Positions 8,625 through 15,836 of a stretch of DNA of 44,166 nt are shown piece after piece. A model generated the notes under the pieces. It searched no databases. It saw only the letters and a list, made by a program, of their open reading frames with translations, and was not told where the DNA came from. Origin of the DNA: Streptococcus sp. HMSC074B11 (GTDB lineage Bacteria > Bacillota > Bacilli > Lactobacillales > Streptococcaceae); contig NZ_KV794273.1 of NCBI RefSeq assembly GCF_001808705.1, positions 184,163 through 228,328 of the forward strand. Reading direction: 5' to 3'. Every line of letters starts with the position of its first letter. Position 1 is the first letter of the stretch. The position numbers and the translations under genes were made by a program.

Positions 8625-9803
8625 TTATTTATCCATAAATCGATGCAAACGACGAATGGCTTCCTTAAGAGTTTCCAAGTCTGTCGCATAACTGAGACGA
8701 ACATTCTCTGGTGCTCCAAATCCAGCACCTGTAATCAAGGCCAGACCAACTTCCTCAAGGATAGCCGTTGTAAATGCTGTTACATCGGTATAACTTTTCA
8801 TCTCCATAGCCTTTTTAACATTTGGGAAGAGATAGAAAGCTCCTTGTGGTTTGACAACCTCAAAGCCAGGGACTTCACACAAGAGTGGATAGATGGTATT
8901 CAAACGTTCTTCAAATGCTTGACGCATAACTTCCACAGAATCTTGCGGTCCAGTTAGCGCTTCAATCGTTGCATATTGAGACACCGCAGTCAAGTTTGAA
9001 GTCGTTTGACCTGTTAGTTTACTCATAGCAGCAATGATTTCTGGATCACCTACTGCATAACCCACCCGCCAACCTGTCATGGCATAAGCTTTAGATACAC
9101 CATTGATGACGATGGTTTGCTTGCGAATGGCTTCTGACAGACTAGAGATTGGAACGAACTCATTCCCGTTATAGACCAAACGACCATAAATATCATCTGC
9201 TAGGATGAGAATATCATGTTCAACAGCCCAATTTCCAATGGCTAATAATTCCTCACGAGAATAGATCATCCCAGTCGGATTAGATGGTGAGTTTAGTACC
9301 AAGACTTTAGTCTTATCTGTTCGAGCTGCTTTTAATTGCTCCACGGTTACTTTAAAGTGATTGTCTTCTTTGGCTTGGACAAATACTGGAACACCTTCTG
9401 CCATCTTAACCTGGTCTCCATAGCTGACCCAATATGGTGTTGGAATAATGACCTCATCGCCTGGATTGACTACAGCCATAAAGAAAGTATAGAGGGAGAA
9501 CTTGGCACCGGTAGCAAATGTGACCTCATTAGCCGCTACAGAATAACCATAATAACGTTCAAAATAGGTATTGACCGCTGCTTTTAATTCAGGCAAACCT
9601 GAAGCTACCGTATAGAAAGAAGCACGTCCATCTCGAATAGCCTCCACAGCAGCATCTTGAATATTTTCAGGAGTATGAAAATCGGGCTGACCTAAAGTTA
9701 AGAAAAGAACATCTTTTCCTTCATCCTTTAATTTCTTTGCTCTTGCATCGCTAGCCAAAGTCACACTTTCTTCCATTTCTAAGACACGTTTAGATAATTT
9801 CAT
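8625..9803 (-). CDS. aspB: Pyridoxal-phosphate aspartate aminotransferase (class I)
   Basis: Fold-type I aminotransferase of 392 aa, most likely making aspartate from oxaloacetate and glutamate. Key residues are visible: LGQPDF near 38, SNPTG with N175, the cofactor D203 and Y206 in LADDIYGR, the Schiff-base K238 in NGVSKAYAMTGWRVGY, and a C-terminal arginine in VRLSYA. The start codon overlaps the ypmB stop by 4 nt (ATGA type), implying translational coupling. Synteny ypmB-aminotransferase-asnS matches the Bacillus aspB neighbourhood and supports the aspartate assignment, since asparagine/aspartate supply links to AsnS. Confidence 0.92.
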   Translation of the reverse strand: MKLSKRVLEMEESVTLASDARAKKLKDEGKDVLFLTLGQPDFHTPENIQDAAVEAIRDGRASFYTVASGLPELKAAVNTYFERYYGYSVAANEVTFATGAKFSLYTFFMAVVNPGDEVIIPTPYWVSYGDQVKMAEGVPVFVQAKEDNHFKVTVEQLKAARTDKTKVLVLNSPSNPTGMIYSREELLAIGNWAVEHDILILADDIYGRLVYNGNEFVPISSLSEAIRKQTIVINGVSKAYAMTGWRVGYAVGDPEIIAAMSKLTGQTTSNLTAVSQYATIEALTGPQDSVEVMRQAFEERLNTIYPLLCEVPGFEVVKPQGAFYLFPNVKKAMEMKSYTDVTAFTTAILEEVGLALITGAGFGAPENVRLSYATDLETLKEAIRRLHRFMDK

Positions 9804-10282
9804 AGTTTCTCCTTTTCGATTAGGGCACCAGATTCAAAATCCACTAGATAGTAGTCTCCACCAGACTTGATTTCCCAGACGGGTTTATCAGCATACCGTC
9901 CAAAGGTAATCGTGTCAATCTCAGTTGCTCCTTTTTCTCTGACAACTGCTTCTGCTTTTTCTTGTGAAGTGCCACTTTCTAGTTGATACACATAGATTTT
10001 TTGACTATTTTTCTCAATTAAAACAGCTACTGACTTTTGATTCTTGTCTTGGCCAAGGACACTATAATAGCTCTCTAAACCATTGAAGAAATCAACCTGG
10101 CTGACCGTTTCTAGATTCGCATACTGCTTGGCAAGTTTTTCCCCTTCTACCTTCGCTGTCTGATAAGGCTTCATGCTAAGCCACACCAAATAGAGAAAAG
10201 AAGAAGTCACAACTAGAGCCAGCAGGGTCAAGCCAATACTGTACTGAAATAATAAGGAATTTTTTTCTTTTTTCTGTCTCAT
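9800..10282 (-). CDS. YpmB-like membrane-anchored protein (DUF5590)
   Basis: A 160-aa protein with a single N-terminal membrane anchor (about residues 13-36, LFQYSIGLTLLALVV region) and an extracytoplasmic domain of two PepSY-like halves, ending in YYLVDFESGALIEKE. It matches YpmB of Bacillus by architecture and by position before aspB and asnS; its function is unknown. The ATG at 10282 gives 160 aa. A GTG two codons earlier (10288) lies exactly 6 nt after a TAAAAT box and could be a leaderless start. No Shine-Dalgarno sequence is clear for either. Confidence 0.82.
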   Translation of the reverse strand: MRQKKEKNSLLFQYSIGLTLLALVVTSSFLYLVWLSMKPYQTAKVEGEKLAKQYANLETVSQVDFFNGLESYYSVLGQDKNQKSVAVLIEKNSQKIYVYQLESGTSQEKAEAVVREKGATEIDTITFGRYADKPVWEIKSGGDYYLVDFESGALIEKEKL

Positions 10283-10294
10283 TTTCACTCGTCT

Positions 10295-10323
10295 ATTTTA
10301 CCATCTATCCAAGTGAATTACAA
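10295..10323 (-). promoter_or_regulatory. Promoter of the ypmB-aspB cluster
   Basis: On the minus strand, TTGTAA (10318-10323), a 17-nt spacer ending in TGG, then TAAAAT (10295-10300). The expected +1 is near 10288, so the 5' leader is zero to six nucleotides long. Confidence 0.6.
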
Positions 10324-10470
10324 GTGAATAAAGGAGAAGGATTTGTCTCGGAACTTCTCTTATGACAGAAATATATAACGCTTGAATCATTGATTTCACA
10401 GACTTTTCCTAATCTCTACTCCTAAAAATAATCTTGACTATCATCGATTTTTATTTTCTGAGCAGATTTC

Positions 10471-10513
10471 TTGCAAATGATTCTCTTTTGTTGTAACATT
10501 GTTTATAACAACA
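10471..10513 (+). promoter_or_regulatory. Promoter with overlapping inverted-repeat operator
   Basis: TTGCAA (10471-10476) and TAACAT (10494-10499) are 17 nt apart. A 25-bp dyad, 10489-10513, with arms TGTTGT and ACAACA (8 of 12 pairs matched), covers the -10. This is the geometry of a repressor site, perhaps for a redox-responsive regulator; the protein is not identifiable here. The rest of 10289-10549 holds nothing I can name. Confidence 0.5.
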
Positions 10514-10549
10514 GAGATAACTTTGATTAAAATCTAAAGGAGACTCCCT

Positions 10550-11098
10550 ATGTCTAAAAAAGTATTATTTATCGTTGGTTCACTTCGTGAAGGTTCTTTC
10601 AACCACCAAATGGCGCTAGAAGCTGAAAAAGCTCTTGCAGGTAAAGCTGAGGTTAGCTACCTTGACTACTCAGCAATCCCACTTTTTAATCAAGAACTTG
10701 AAGTTCCAACTCTTCCAGCTGTAGCAGCAGCTCGTGAAGCTGTTCTAGCTGCTGATGCTATCTGGATTTTCTCTCCAGTCTACAACTTCTCAATCCCTGG
10801 AACAGTGAAAAACTTGCTTGACTGGCTTTCACGCGCAATTGACTTGTCTGATACACGCGGAGCATCTGCTCTTCAAGATAAAATCGTTACTGTATCTTCA
10901 GTAGCAAATGCAGGTCATGAACAACTCTTTACAATCTACAAAGACCTCTTGCCATTCATCCGTACACAAGTTGTTGGTGAATTCACTGCAGCTCGTGTCA
11001 ATGATTCTGCTTGGGCAGATGGCAAATTAGTCCTTGAAGACAGTGTTGCTACTTCCCTAAAACAACAAGCTGAAGACTTGGTTCAAGCTATTCAATAA
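10550..11098 (+). CDS. NADPH-dependent FMN reductase family protein
   Basis: Flavodoxin-like oxidoreductase of 182 aa that probably reduces quinones, azo compounds or FMN using NAD(P)H. The FMN phosphate-binding loop GSLREGSFN (residues 11-19) and the isoalloxazine-binding SPVYNFSIPGTVKNLLDW (about 75-92) are both present. AAAGGAGA precedes the ATG. It is monocistronic, between an inverted-repeat operator and a strong terminator, which suggests inducible expression under oxidative or electrophile stress; that is inferred. The exact substrate is unknown. Confidence 0.9.
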   Translation: MSKKVLFIVGSLREGSFNHQMALEAEKALAGKAEVSYLDYSAIPLFNQELEVPTLPAVAAAREAVLAADAIWIFSPVYNFSIPGTVKNLLDWLSRAIDLSDTRGASALQDKIVTVSSVANAGHEQLFTIYKDLLPFIRTQVVGEFTAARVNDSAWADGKLVLEDSVATSLKQQAEDLVQAIQ

Positions 11099-11107
11099 TT
11101 GAATGGA

Positions 11108-11147
11108 AAAAAGATAGTAGAAAATGTTAGTTTCTACTATCTTTTTC
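11108..11147. terminator. Bidirectional terminator
   Basis: A perfect 16-bp stem, AAAAAGATAGTAGAAA (11108-11123) with 11131-11146, gives T-runs on both strands. It serves the FMN reductase gene and the convergent membrane-protein gene. Confidence 0.92.
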
Positions 11148-12338
11148 TTAATCAACTAATTCATCAATCATACTATGTTTTAGTGGTAAACTACACATCA
11201 CTAAAAGGAAAATAAAGGATGATTGAAGCCAAAAGAGAGCCAAATCAAAAATTCCGTGCACAGCTACTACTGTCAAGAAAGAGAGGTAAAGTCCAAGGAT
11301 AGGACGCTTACTAGGTACTTGACTCATATCAATCAACATTCGTACCGGAGTGGCAGAAGCAATCCCCAAGAGAACTGTACCAACAACTCCATAACTCAAA
11401 ATCGTATCTATATAAATACTATGAGCATGTTCATGATAAGGTGCTCCAATACGAGGGAAAGAGTGCATGTAGGTTAGTGGTCCTTCACCCCAGAATGGAT
11501 TTTGCTTAAACAAGGCCATTCCAGCATTCCAGATAGAAACACGCTCTTCCATAGATGAATCTAAGGTTCCCATTCGAACACCCAAATCACTTGAAAATAG
11601 AAAGGCTAAACCAACCCCAAAAACTCCAATACTAAGCCAGAAAGCACGCCAGTTCTTAATGGTTGTGAAGAGATAAATAATCGCTCCAAAAATAATGGCT
11701 GGAAAAGCTGTACGATTCTGCGTAAAGTTTAAACCGAATAAATTAGCAAAGATGGCAATCATAGAAAAGATTCGTAACCACCTTAACTTAGTTGTGCTAA
11801 TCAGATAAAAACCAATCATGATACAGAAACAACAGATAATTCCATAGTAATTGGGATTAAAGAAGGCAACTTCCGCTCGATTTTGATGCCAAACCTGCAT
11901 TCTTGGTGAGAGGAAGGTATAATCAAATTTCTTTACAATTTGGAAATGTTCCAAGGCTGCAAAGACTGCTGCCAAGACACTCGAGGCTAAAACTCCTTCA
12001 ATCGTCAACCTGAAAAATTTAGGAGTCAATTGAGATTGGTAATAGTAAAAGAAGATTGCAAACAGAAACATTGCAACTGAGGCAACTACTCCCATCACAT
12101 TTTGTGCTAGAAGAGAAATTGCAGTGCTATAGGCAATAAAAAAGAGCAAAACAGGGTGTTGAGACAAACGTTTCAAGATCCCCTTCATCTCCCCAGTATA
12201 TACTAACCAAAGTAAGTAAGAGATAAAAATAATAACAAAAAGATAAAAAGGGAGAAAAATACTCAGAATAACTCCTAAAAGAAGTCCTTCTTGTTTCGAT
12301 AAACTTTTTAACTTTTCAATGACACCTATTGATTTCAC
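11148..12338 (-). CDS. O-antigen ligase/polymerase (Wzy_C) family membrane protein
   Basis: 396-aa polytopic protein with about ten hydrophobic segments. A large loop holds features of the Wzy_C/WaaL superfamily: NRTAFPAIIFG, SMEERVSIWNAGMALFKQNP-F-W-G-E-G, then HEHAHSIYIDTILSYGVVG, where the histidines and arginine are expected to be functional. Members polymerise or ligate lipid-linked glycans at the outer membrane face. I start at a GTG (12338) because AAGGAAAGGA lies 6 nt upstream; a farther in-frame GTG (12365) has no such site. No glycosyltransferase or capsule genes are adjacent, so the glycan substrate is open. Confidence 0.8.
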   Translation of the reverse strand: MKSIGVIEKLKSLSKQEGLLLGVILSIFLPFYLFVIIFISYLLWLVYTGEMKGILKRLSQHPVLLFFIAYSTAISLLAQNVMGVVASVAMFLFAIFFYYYQSQLTPKFFRLTIEGVLASSVLAAVFAALEHFQIVKKFDYTFLSPRMQVWHQNRAEVAFFNPNYYGIICCFCIMIGFYLISTTKLRWLRIFSMIAIFANLFGLNFTQNRTAFPAIIFGAIIYLFTTIKNWRAFWLSIGVFGVGLAFLFSSDLGVRMGTLDSSMEERVSIWNAGMALFKQNPFWGEGPLTYMHSFPRIGAPYHEHAHSIYIDTILSYGVVGTVLLGIASATPVRMLIDMSQVPSKRPILGLYLSFLTVVAVHGIFDLALFWLQSSFIFLLVMCSLPLKHSMIDELVD

Positions 12339-12390
12339 AACAGATCCTTTCCTTCTGAATATCACATTCAGATAAATAAGCTATTAAAAC

Positions 12391-12419
12391 ATTTTACCAT
12401 TTTTCAAGCGATTTGAAAA
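12391..12419 (-). promoter_or_regulatory. Promoter with short inverted repeat upstream of the O-antigen-ligase-type gene
   Basis: TGG-TAAAAT on the minus strand (hexamer 12391-12396). TTTTCAA (12401-12407) and TTGAAAA (12413-12419) form a 7-bp dyad over the spacer and -35 position. Confidence 0.4.
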
Positions 12420-12510
12420 CCTCTTTACCTCTATACTCCTAACTAAAACTGGGTAAAATTTTATAGTTAGCTAAGATTACTTGAAAATCGCTATCCCTTT
12501 TTTAAAAATA

Positions 12511-12519
12511 TGGTACAAT
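12511..12519 (+). promoter_or_regulatory. Extended -10 promoter of birA
   Basis: TGGTACAAT (hexamer 12514-12519), 29 nt upstream of the birA ATG, which has AGAAAGGG as ribosome binding site. Confidence 0.6.
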
Positions 12520-12548
12520 AAATCTAATTATTCCAGAAAGGGTCTAGC

Positions 12549-13484
12549 ATGAAATCCTACCAAGAAGTCTATAAAATACTAATTACTGAGACTGATTATC
12601 TAAGCGGAGAAAAAATAGCTGAGAGATTAAATCTATCTCGAACTTCCGTATGGAAAGCTATCCAACGTCTCCAGCAAGAGGGACTGGAGATTGACAGTAT
12701 CAAAAACCGTGGGTATAAACTTCTGGACGGAGACCTTATCTTGCCTGAGGAAATCGAAGCGAATAGTCCCATTACTGTCCAGTTTAAACCCTCAACAAAA
12801 TCTACCCAAACTGATGCTAAAGAGGCTATGGAAGCTGGTGCCAAAGGGGATAGGCTCTACCTTTCCACTAGCCAAACTATGGGACGTGGCCGTTTTCAAC
12901 GTCCTTATTATTCTCCAGATAAGGGGGGGATTTACATGTCCCTTCACCTACAACCAAATCTCCCTTATCAGAATCTTCCAGCCTATACACTTCTAACAGC
13001 TGGAGCTATCTACAAGGCTATCAAAAACCTTAGTTTAATCGACGTGGATATCAAGTGGGTCAATGACATTTATCTGAACCAGAAAAAAATTGCTGGTATT
13101 CTAACAGATGCCATTACCTCTGTCGAAACTGGACTCGTTACAGATGTTATCATTGGGGTCGGGATCAACTTTTCTATCGCTGAATTTCCAAAGAATCTAC
13201 AAACTAAAGCTGGAAGCTTATTTTCTCAACATACTCCCATTACTCGCAATGAATTAATTGCTGAAATCTGGAAATGTTTCTATGAAACAGAAGCCGATGA
13301 ACTCCTCTATCTCTATAAAAAACGCTCAATCGTTTTAGGAAAAGAAATTTCCTTCAAGAAGGATCAGGAAATAATCACAGGAAAAGCCTGTGACATCTCT
13401 GACCAAGGTCAACTGCAGATAGAATTAGCAAACGGTGAAAAGATTTGGCTCAATAGTGGCGAAGTTTCACTGACTAAATGGTAG
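12549..13484 (+). CDS. birA: Biotin-[acetyl-CoA-carboxylase] ligase BirA with DNA-binding domain
   Basis: Bifunctional type BirA of 311 aa. An N-terminal winged helix (about residues 1-62; SGEKIAERLNLSRTSVWKAI is the HTH) precedes the ligase domain with the adenylate loop GRGRFQRPYYSP (about 111-122), KWVNDI with the biotin-contacting lysine, KIAGIL, and GVGINF. A C-terminal SH3-like domain follows. It activates biotin to biotinyl-AMP and attaches it to the acetyl-CoA carboxylase carrier protein; the HTH suggests it also represses biotin uptake or synthesis genes, none of which is in the window. Its own promoter and a shared terminator flank it. Confidence 0.96.
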   Translation: MKSYQEVYKILITETDYLSGEKIAERLNLSRTSVWKAIQRLQQEGLEIDSIKNRGYKLLDGDLILPEEIEANSPITVQFKPSTKSTQTDAKEAMEAGAKGDRLYLSTSQTMGRGRFQRPYYSPDKGGIYMSLHLQPNLPYQNLPAYTLLTAGAIYKAIKNLSLIDVDIKWVNDIYLNQKKIAGILTDAITSVETGLVTDVIIGVGINFSIAEFPKNLQTKAGSLFSQHTPITRNELIAEIWKCFYETEADELLYLYKKRSIVLGKEISFKKDQEIITGKACDISDQGQLQIELANGEKIWLNSGEVSLTKW

Positions 13485-13492
13485 TTTTCCTA

Positions 13493-13535
13493 GATCAAAA
13501 AAATCGACCTTTATTATTGAAGGTCGATTTTTGAT
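13493..13535. terminator. Bidirectional terminator between birA and ackA
   Basis: AAATCGACCTT (13501-13511) pairs with AAGGTCGATTT (13520-13530), extended by GATCAAA/TTTGATC. T-runs occur on both sides. The genes converge here. Confidence 0.9.
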
Positions 13536-13538
13536 CTG

Positions 13539-14729
13539 TTATTTTTTCAAACGTTCAACGTCACGCGCAATGACCAATTCTTCATCCGTTGGAATTACCA
13601 GTACACGTACACTTGCTGCATCTGTCGAAATATCTCCGGTTGCACCAAAGACATTTTTCTCTGGATCTACATCACAACCGAACCAAGAAATCCCTGAAAT
13701 AACATCTTCACGTACATTAGTAGAATTTTCACCGATACCTGCTGTGAAAATAATAGCATCTGCTCCATTTAGAACTGCAAGGTATTGACCAATATGTTTT
13801 TGGATACGGTCAACATACATTTCATAAGCCAAAGTAGCATCATGATCTCCTGCATCCATAGCAGCAATTACATCACGCATATCACTAGACTTACCTGAAA
13901 CACCCATCAACCCTGACTCACGATTGAGGATACGACTGATATCCTCAGGCTTGTTAAAGTCCTCTGTATATTGCATTAAATAAGGAATGATGGCTGGGTC
14001 AATATCCCCTGTACGAGTTCCCATCATTACACCACCAAGTGGAGTGAATCCCATTGAGGTATCAACAGATTTCCCACCCTTAACAGCTGTAATAGAAGCA
14101 CCATTACCGATGTGACAAGTGATTAACTTCAACTCTTCAAGTGGACGGCCCAAGAGTTTTGCTGCTTCTTGAGCAACGTACTGATGGCTAGTTCCATGGG
14201 CTCCGTACTTACGAACCTTGTTTTCTGTGTAATATTTTGTTGGTAGAGGATAGCGATAAGCTTTCTCTGGCATTGTTGTATGGAAGGAAGTATCAAAAAC
14301 AACGACACTCGTAATATCTGGCAATAATTCTTTGAAAGCACGAATACCAGCAGCATTCGCAGGATTGTGCAATGGAGCAAGAAGACCTAACTCTTCAACT
14401 TTTTCAATTACATCACCTTCCACGACTGTAGACTCTTTGAAGTACTCTCCTCCTGCAACGACACGGTGTCCAACACCAGTAATTTCATCATAAGATTTAA
14501 TAATATCAAAACGAATCAAGTCATCAAGCAAGATTTTTACAGCCAAAGTATGGTTGTCAATGTCAAGGACTTGTTGTTCTGAACGACCATCAAATTTAAC
14601 TGTAGAAATAGAATCTTTCAATCCAATTCGTTCAATCAACCCTTTTGCTAATACTTTTTCTTCTGGCATTTGATAGAGTTGCCATTTCAAGCTAGAGCTT
14701 CCAGCGTTAATTGCAATGGTTTTTGTCAT
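13539..14729 (-). CDS. ackA: Acetate kinase
   Basis: Converts acetyl phosphate and ADP to acetate and ATP, the energy-yielding end of the Pta-AckA or pyruvate-oxidase route. ASKHA-fold motifs are clear: NAGSSSLKW at the N terminus, [29 protein letters not shown], and the adenosine-site HIGNGASI...GFTPLGG...RTGDIDP. The 396-aa length is normal. The ATG before TKTIAIN is chosen because AAGGGG sits 8 nt upstream. Its promoter carries a CcpA-type cre overlapping the expected +1. The comYH-like methyltransferase gene lies just upstream, as at the end of streptococcal comY operons. Confidence 0.98.
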   Translation of the reverse strand: MTKTIAINAGSSSLKWQLYQMPEEKVLAKGLIERIGLKDSISTVKFDGRSEQQVLDIDNHTLAVKILLDDLIRFDIIKSYDEITGVGHRVVAGGEYFKESTVVEGDVIEKVEELGLLAPLHNPANAAGIRAFKELLPDITSVVVFDTSFHTTMPEKAYRYPLPTKYYTENKVRKYGAHGTSHQYVAQEAAKLLGRPLEELKLITCHIGNGASITAVKGGKSVDTSMGFTPLGGVMMGTRTGDIDPAIIPYLMQYTEDFNKPEDISRILNRESGLMGVSGKSSDMRDVIAAMDAGDHDATLAYEMYVDRIQKHIGQYLAVLNGADAIIFTAGIGENSTNVREDVISGISWFGCDVDPEKNVFGATGDISTDAASVRVLVIPTDEELVIARDVERLKK

Positions 14730-14744
14730 AATATTTCCCCTTTT

Positions 14745-14770
14745 TTTAAGCGTTTTCAACTATTATATCA
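14745..14770 (-). promoter_or_regulatory. ackA promoter with cre site
   Basis: TGATATAAT (hexamer 14762-14767) is followed by TGAAAACGCTTAAA (14745-14758), which fits TGWAANCGNTNWCA at 13 of 14 positions. The site spans the expected transcription start, a position usually associated with CcpA repression. Confidence 0.6.
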
Positions 14771-14779
14771 AAATTTATA

Positions 14780-15733
14780 CTAGATTTCATGTTCTTGGCA
14801 CCAATTTTGAAAATTTTCCTTAAATTCCAACAAAATTTCAGGATCCCGAAGACTAGTAAGTGGATAAACGAAGGGCTCAAGGCCTTCTCCTGCTTTCTTT
14901 CGTAGAACAAAAATAGTCTTAGACTGGGCTCCCTGAGCAAAGAGATCCTCTGGCAAAGCTATGATAGCTACTAATTGAGCCTGTTCAGTGAGCCAAGATT
15001 TCAAGAGATCACTCTGAGGACTCGTCAAGAGATTGCTAGGAGCAAGGAATATAGCATAGCCTCCCGTCTTAAGATACTTGAGAGATTGTTCCATTAATAA
15101 ATGATGAGCGTAAGTATGTTCATCCTCAGCTGCCACTTGGTAACGCGAAGCTATCTGATTATCTGGGTAGTAGCCAACCGGCAGGTCGCTCACAATGATA
15201 TCACTTTCTTTCAATACATGTGGCCTTACTGCATCACCTTGGACAAAGCCCATTTGAAGATCCATAACTTCCGCTATACTTGCGGCTAGATCAATCAAGA
15301 GATCATCTATCTCAATCCCGAGATAGTCTACTTTTTTGTTCATAGATGTCAAGAAGCTAGCACCCAGGATTCCCATCCCAGAGCCCAACTCTAGTAGACT
15401 TAAATCTTCAGCAGGCCACAGTTGCTCCATCAGAAAAATCATCAAGTGACCAATCGCGTCTGGGGTAAACTGGTGATTAGCCTGAAGAGGTTCTGTTTGC
15501 GCTGCCTTCATTAACAAAAATTGATAGGTCCGTAACCACTCCTCTTTCCGAAGTGCCAATCGTTTTAGGGCCTGGTTATTTTTTTTGACTTGCTCTAGAT
15601 TGGTTTGACCATCTAGATAAATCCCATTTTGTTCAATCAGGGCATCGTAAAAACTTGTCGCTAAATCGTTTTGAATGATTTGGACGTTTTCCAGTAAATA
15701 AGTATATGCTTGTTCAATTTTTTCAAAATCCAT
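14780..15733 (-). CDS. SAM-dependent methyltransferase, ComYH/YtxK type
   Basis: 317-aa class I methyltransferase resembling N6-adenine DNA methyltransferases. The SAM motif is LLELGSGMGILGASF (about residues 112-126) and the catalytic-type motif IVSDLPVGYYP replaces the classical NPPY of adenine methylases with DLPV/Y, so DNA methylation is uncertain. In S. mutans the homologue comYH is the eighth gene of the comY pilus operon, before ackA (comYI), and matters for competence. Here ackA follows, but no comG/comY pilin genes precede it. TAGGAG provides a ribosome binding site; an own promoter carries a palindrome. Confidence 0.87.
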   Translation of the reverse strand: MDFEKIEQAYTYLLENVQIIQNDLATSFYDALIEQNGIYLDGQTNLEQVKKNNQALKRLALRKEEWLRTYQFLLMKAAQTEPLQANHQFTPDAIGHLMIFLMEQLWPAEDLSLLELGSGMGILGASFLTSMNKKVDYLGIEIDDLLIDLAASIAEVMDLQMGFVQGDAVRPHVLKESDIIVSDLPVGYYPDNQIASRYQVAAEDEHTYAHHLLMEQSLKYLKTGGYAIFLAPSNLLTSPQSDLLKSWLTEQAQLVAIIALPEDLFAQGAQSKTIFVLRKKAGEGLEPFVYPLTSLRDPEILLEFKENFQNWCQEHEI

Positions 15734-15739
15734 ACTCCT

Positions 15740-15789
15740 ATCTTATCAAAAATAGTGTTCTTTTTCCAGATTTTCACAATTGTGAAAAT
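15740..15789 (-). promoter_or_regulatory. Promoter of the methyltransferase gene with 20-bp perfect palindrome
   Basis: TGATAAGAT (hexamer 15740-15745) is the likely -10. Immediately upstream of the -35 position is ATTTTCACAATTGTGAAAAT (15770-15789), a perfect palindrome. Its arms read TTCACAA then TTGTGAA, Rex-type half-sites in inverted (everted) order. Confidence 0.5.
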
Positions 15790-15825
15790 GAAAAAAAGAA
15801 AACCTACCTTCTCAGTAGATTTTCT
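15790..15825 (-). terminator. Terminator of the choline-binding protein gene
   Basis: On the minus strand an 11-bp stem (15815-15825 with 15797-15807, one U-G) is followed by CTTTTTTT. Confidence 0.85.
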
Positions 15826-15836
15826 CTGTTTAACAT

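Noticed and set aside
15770..15789. Canonical Rex operator
   Set aside because: The half-sites are in the opposite order to the Rex consensus and have no spacer, so I only report a palindrome.
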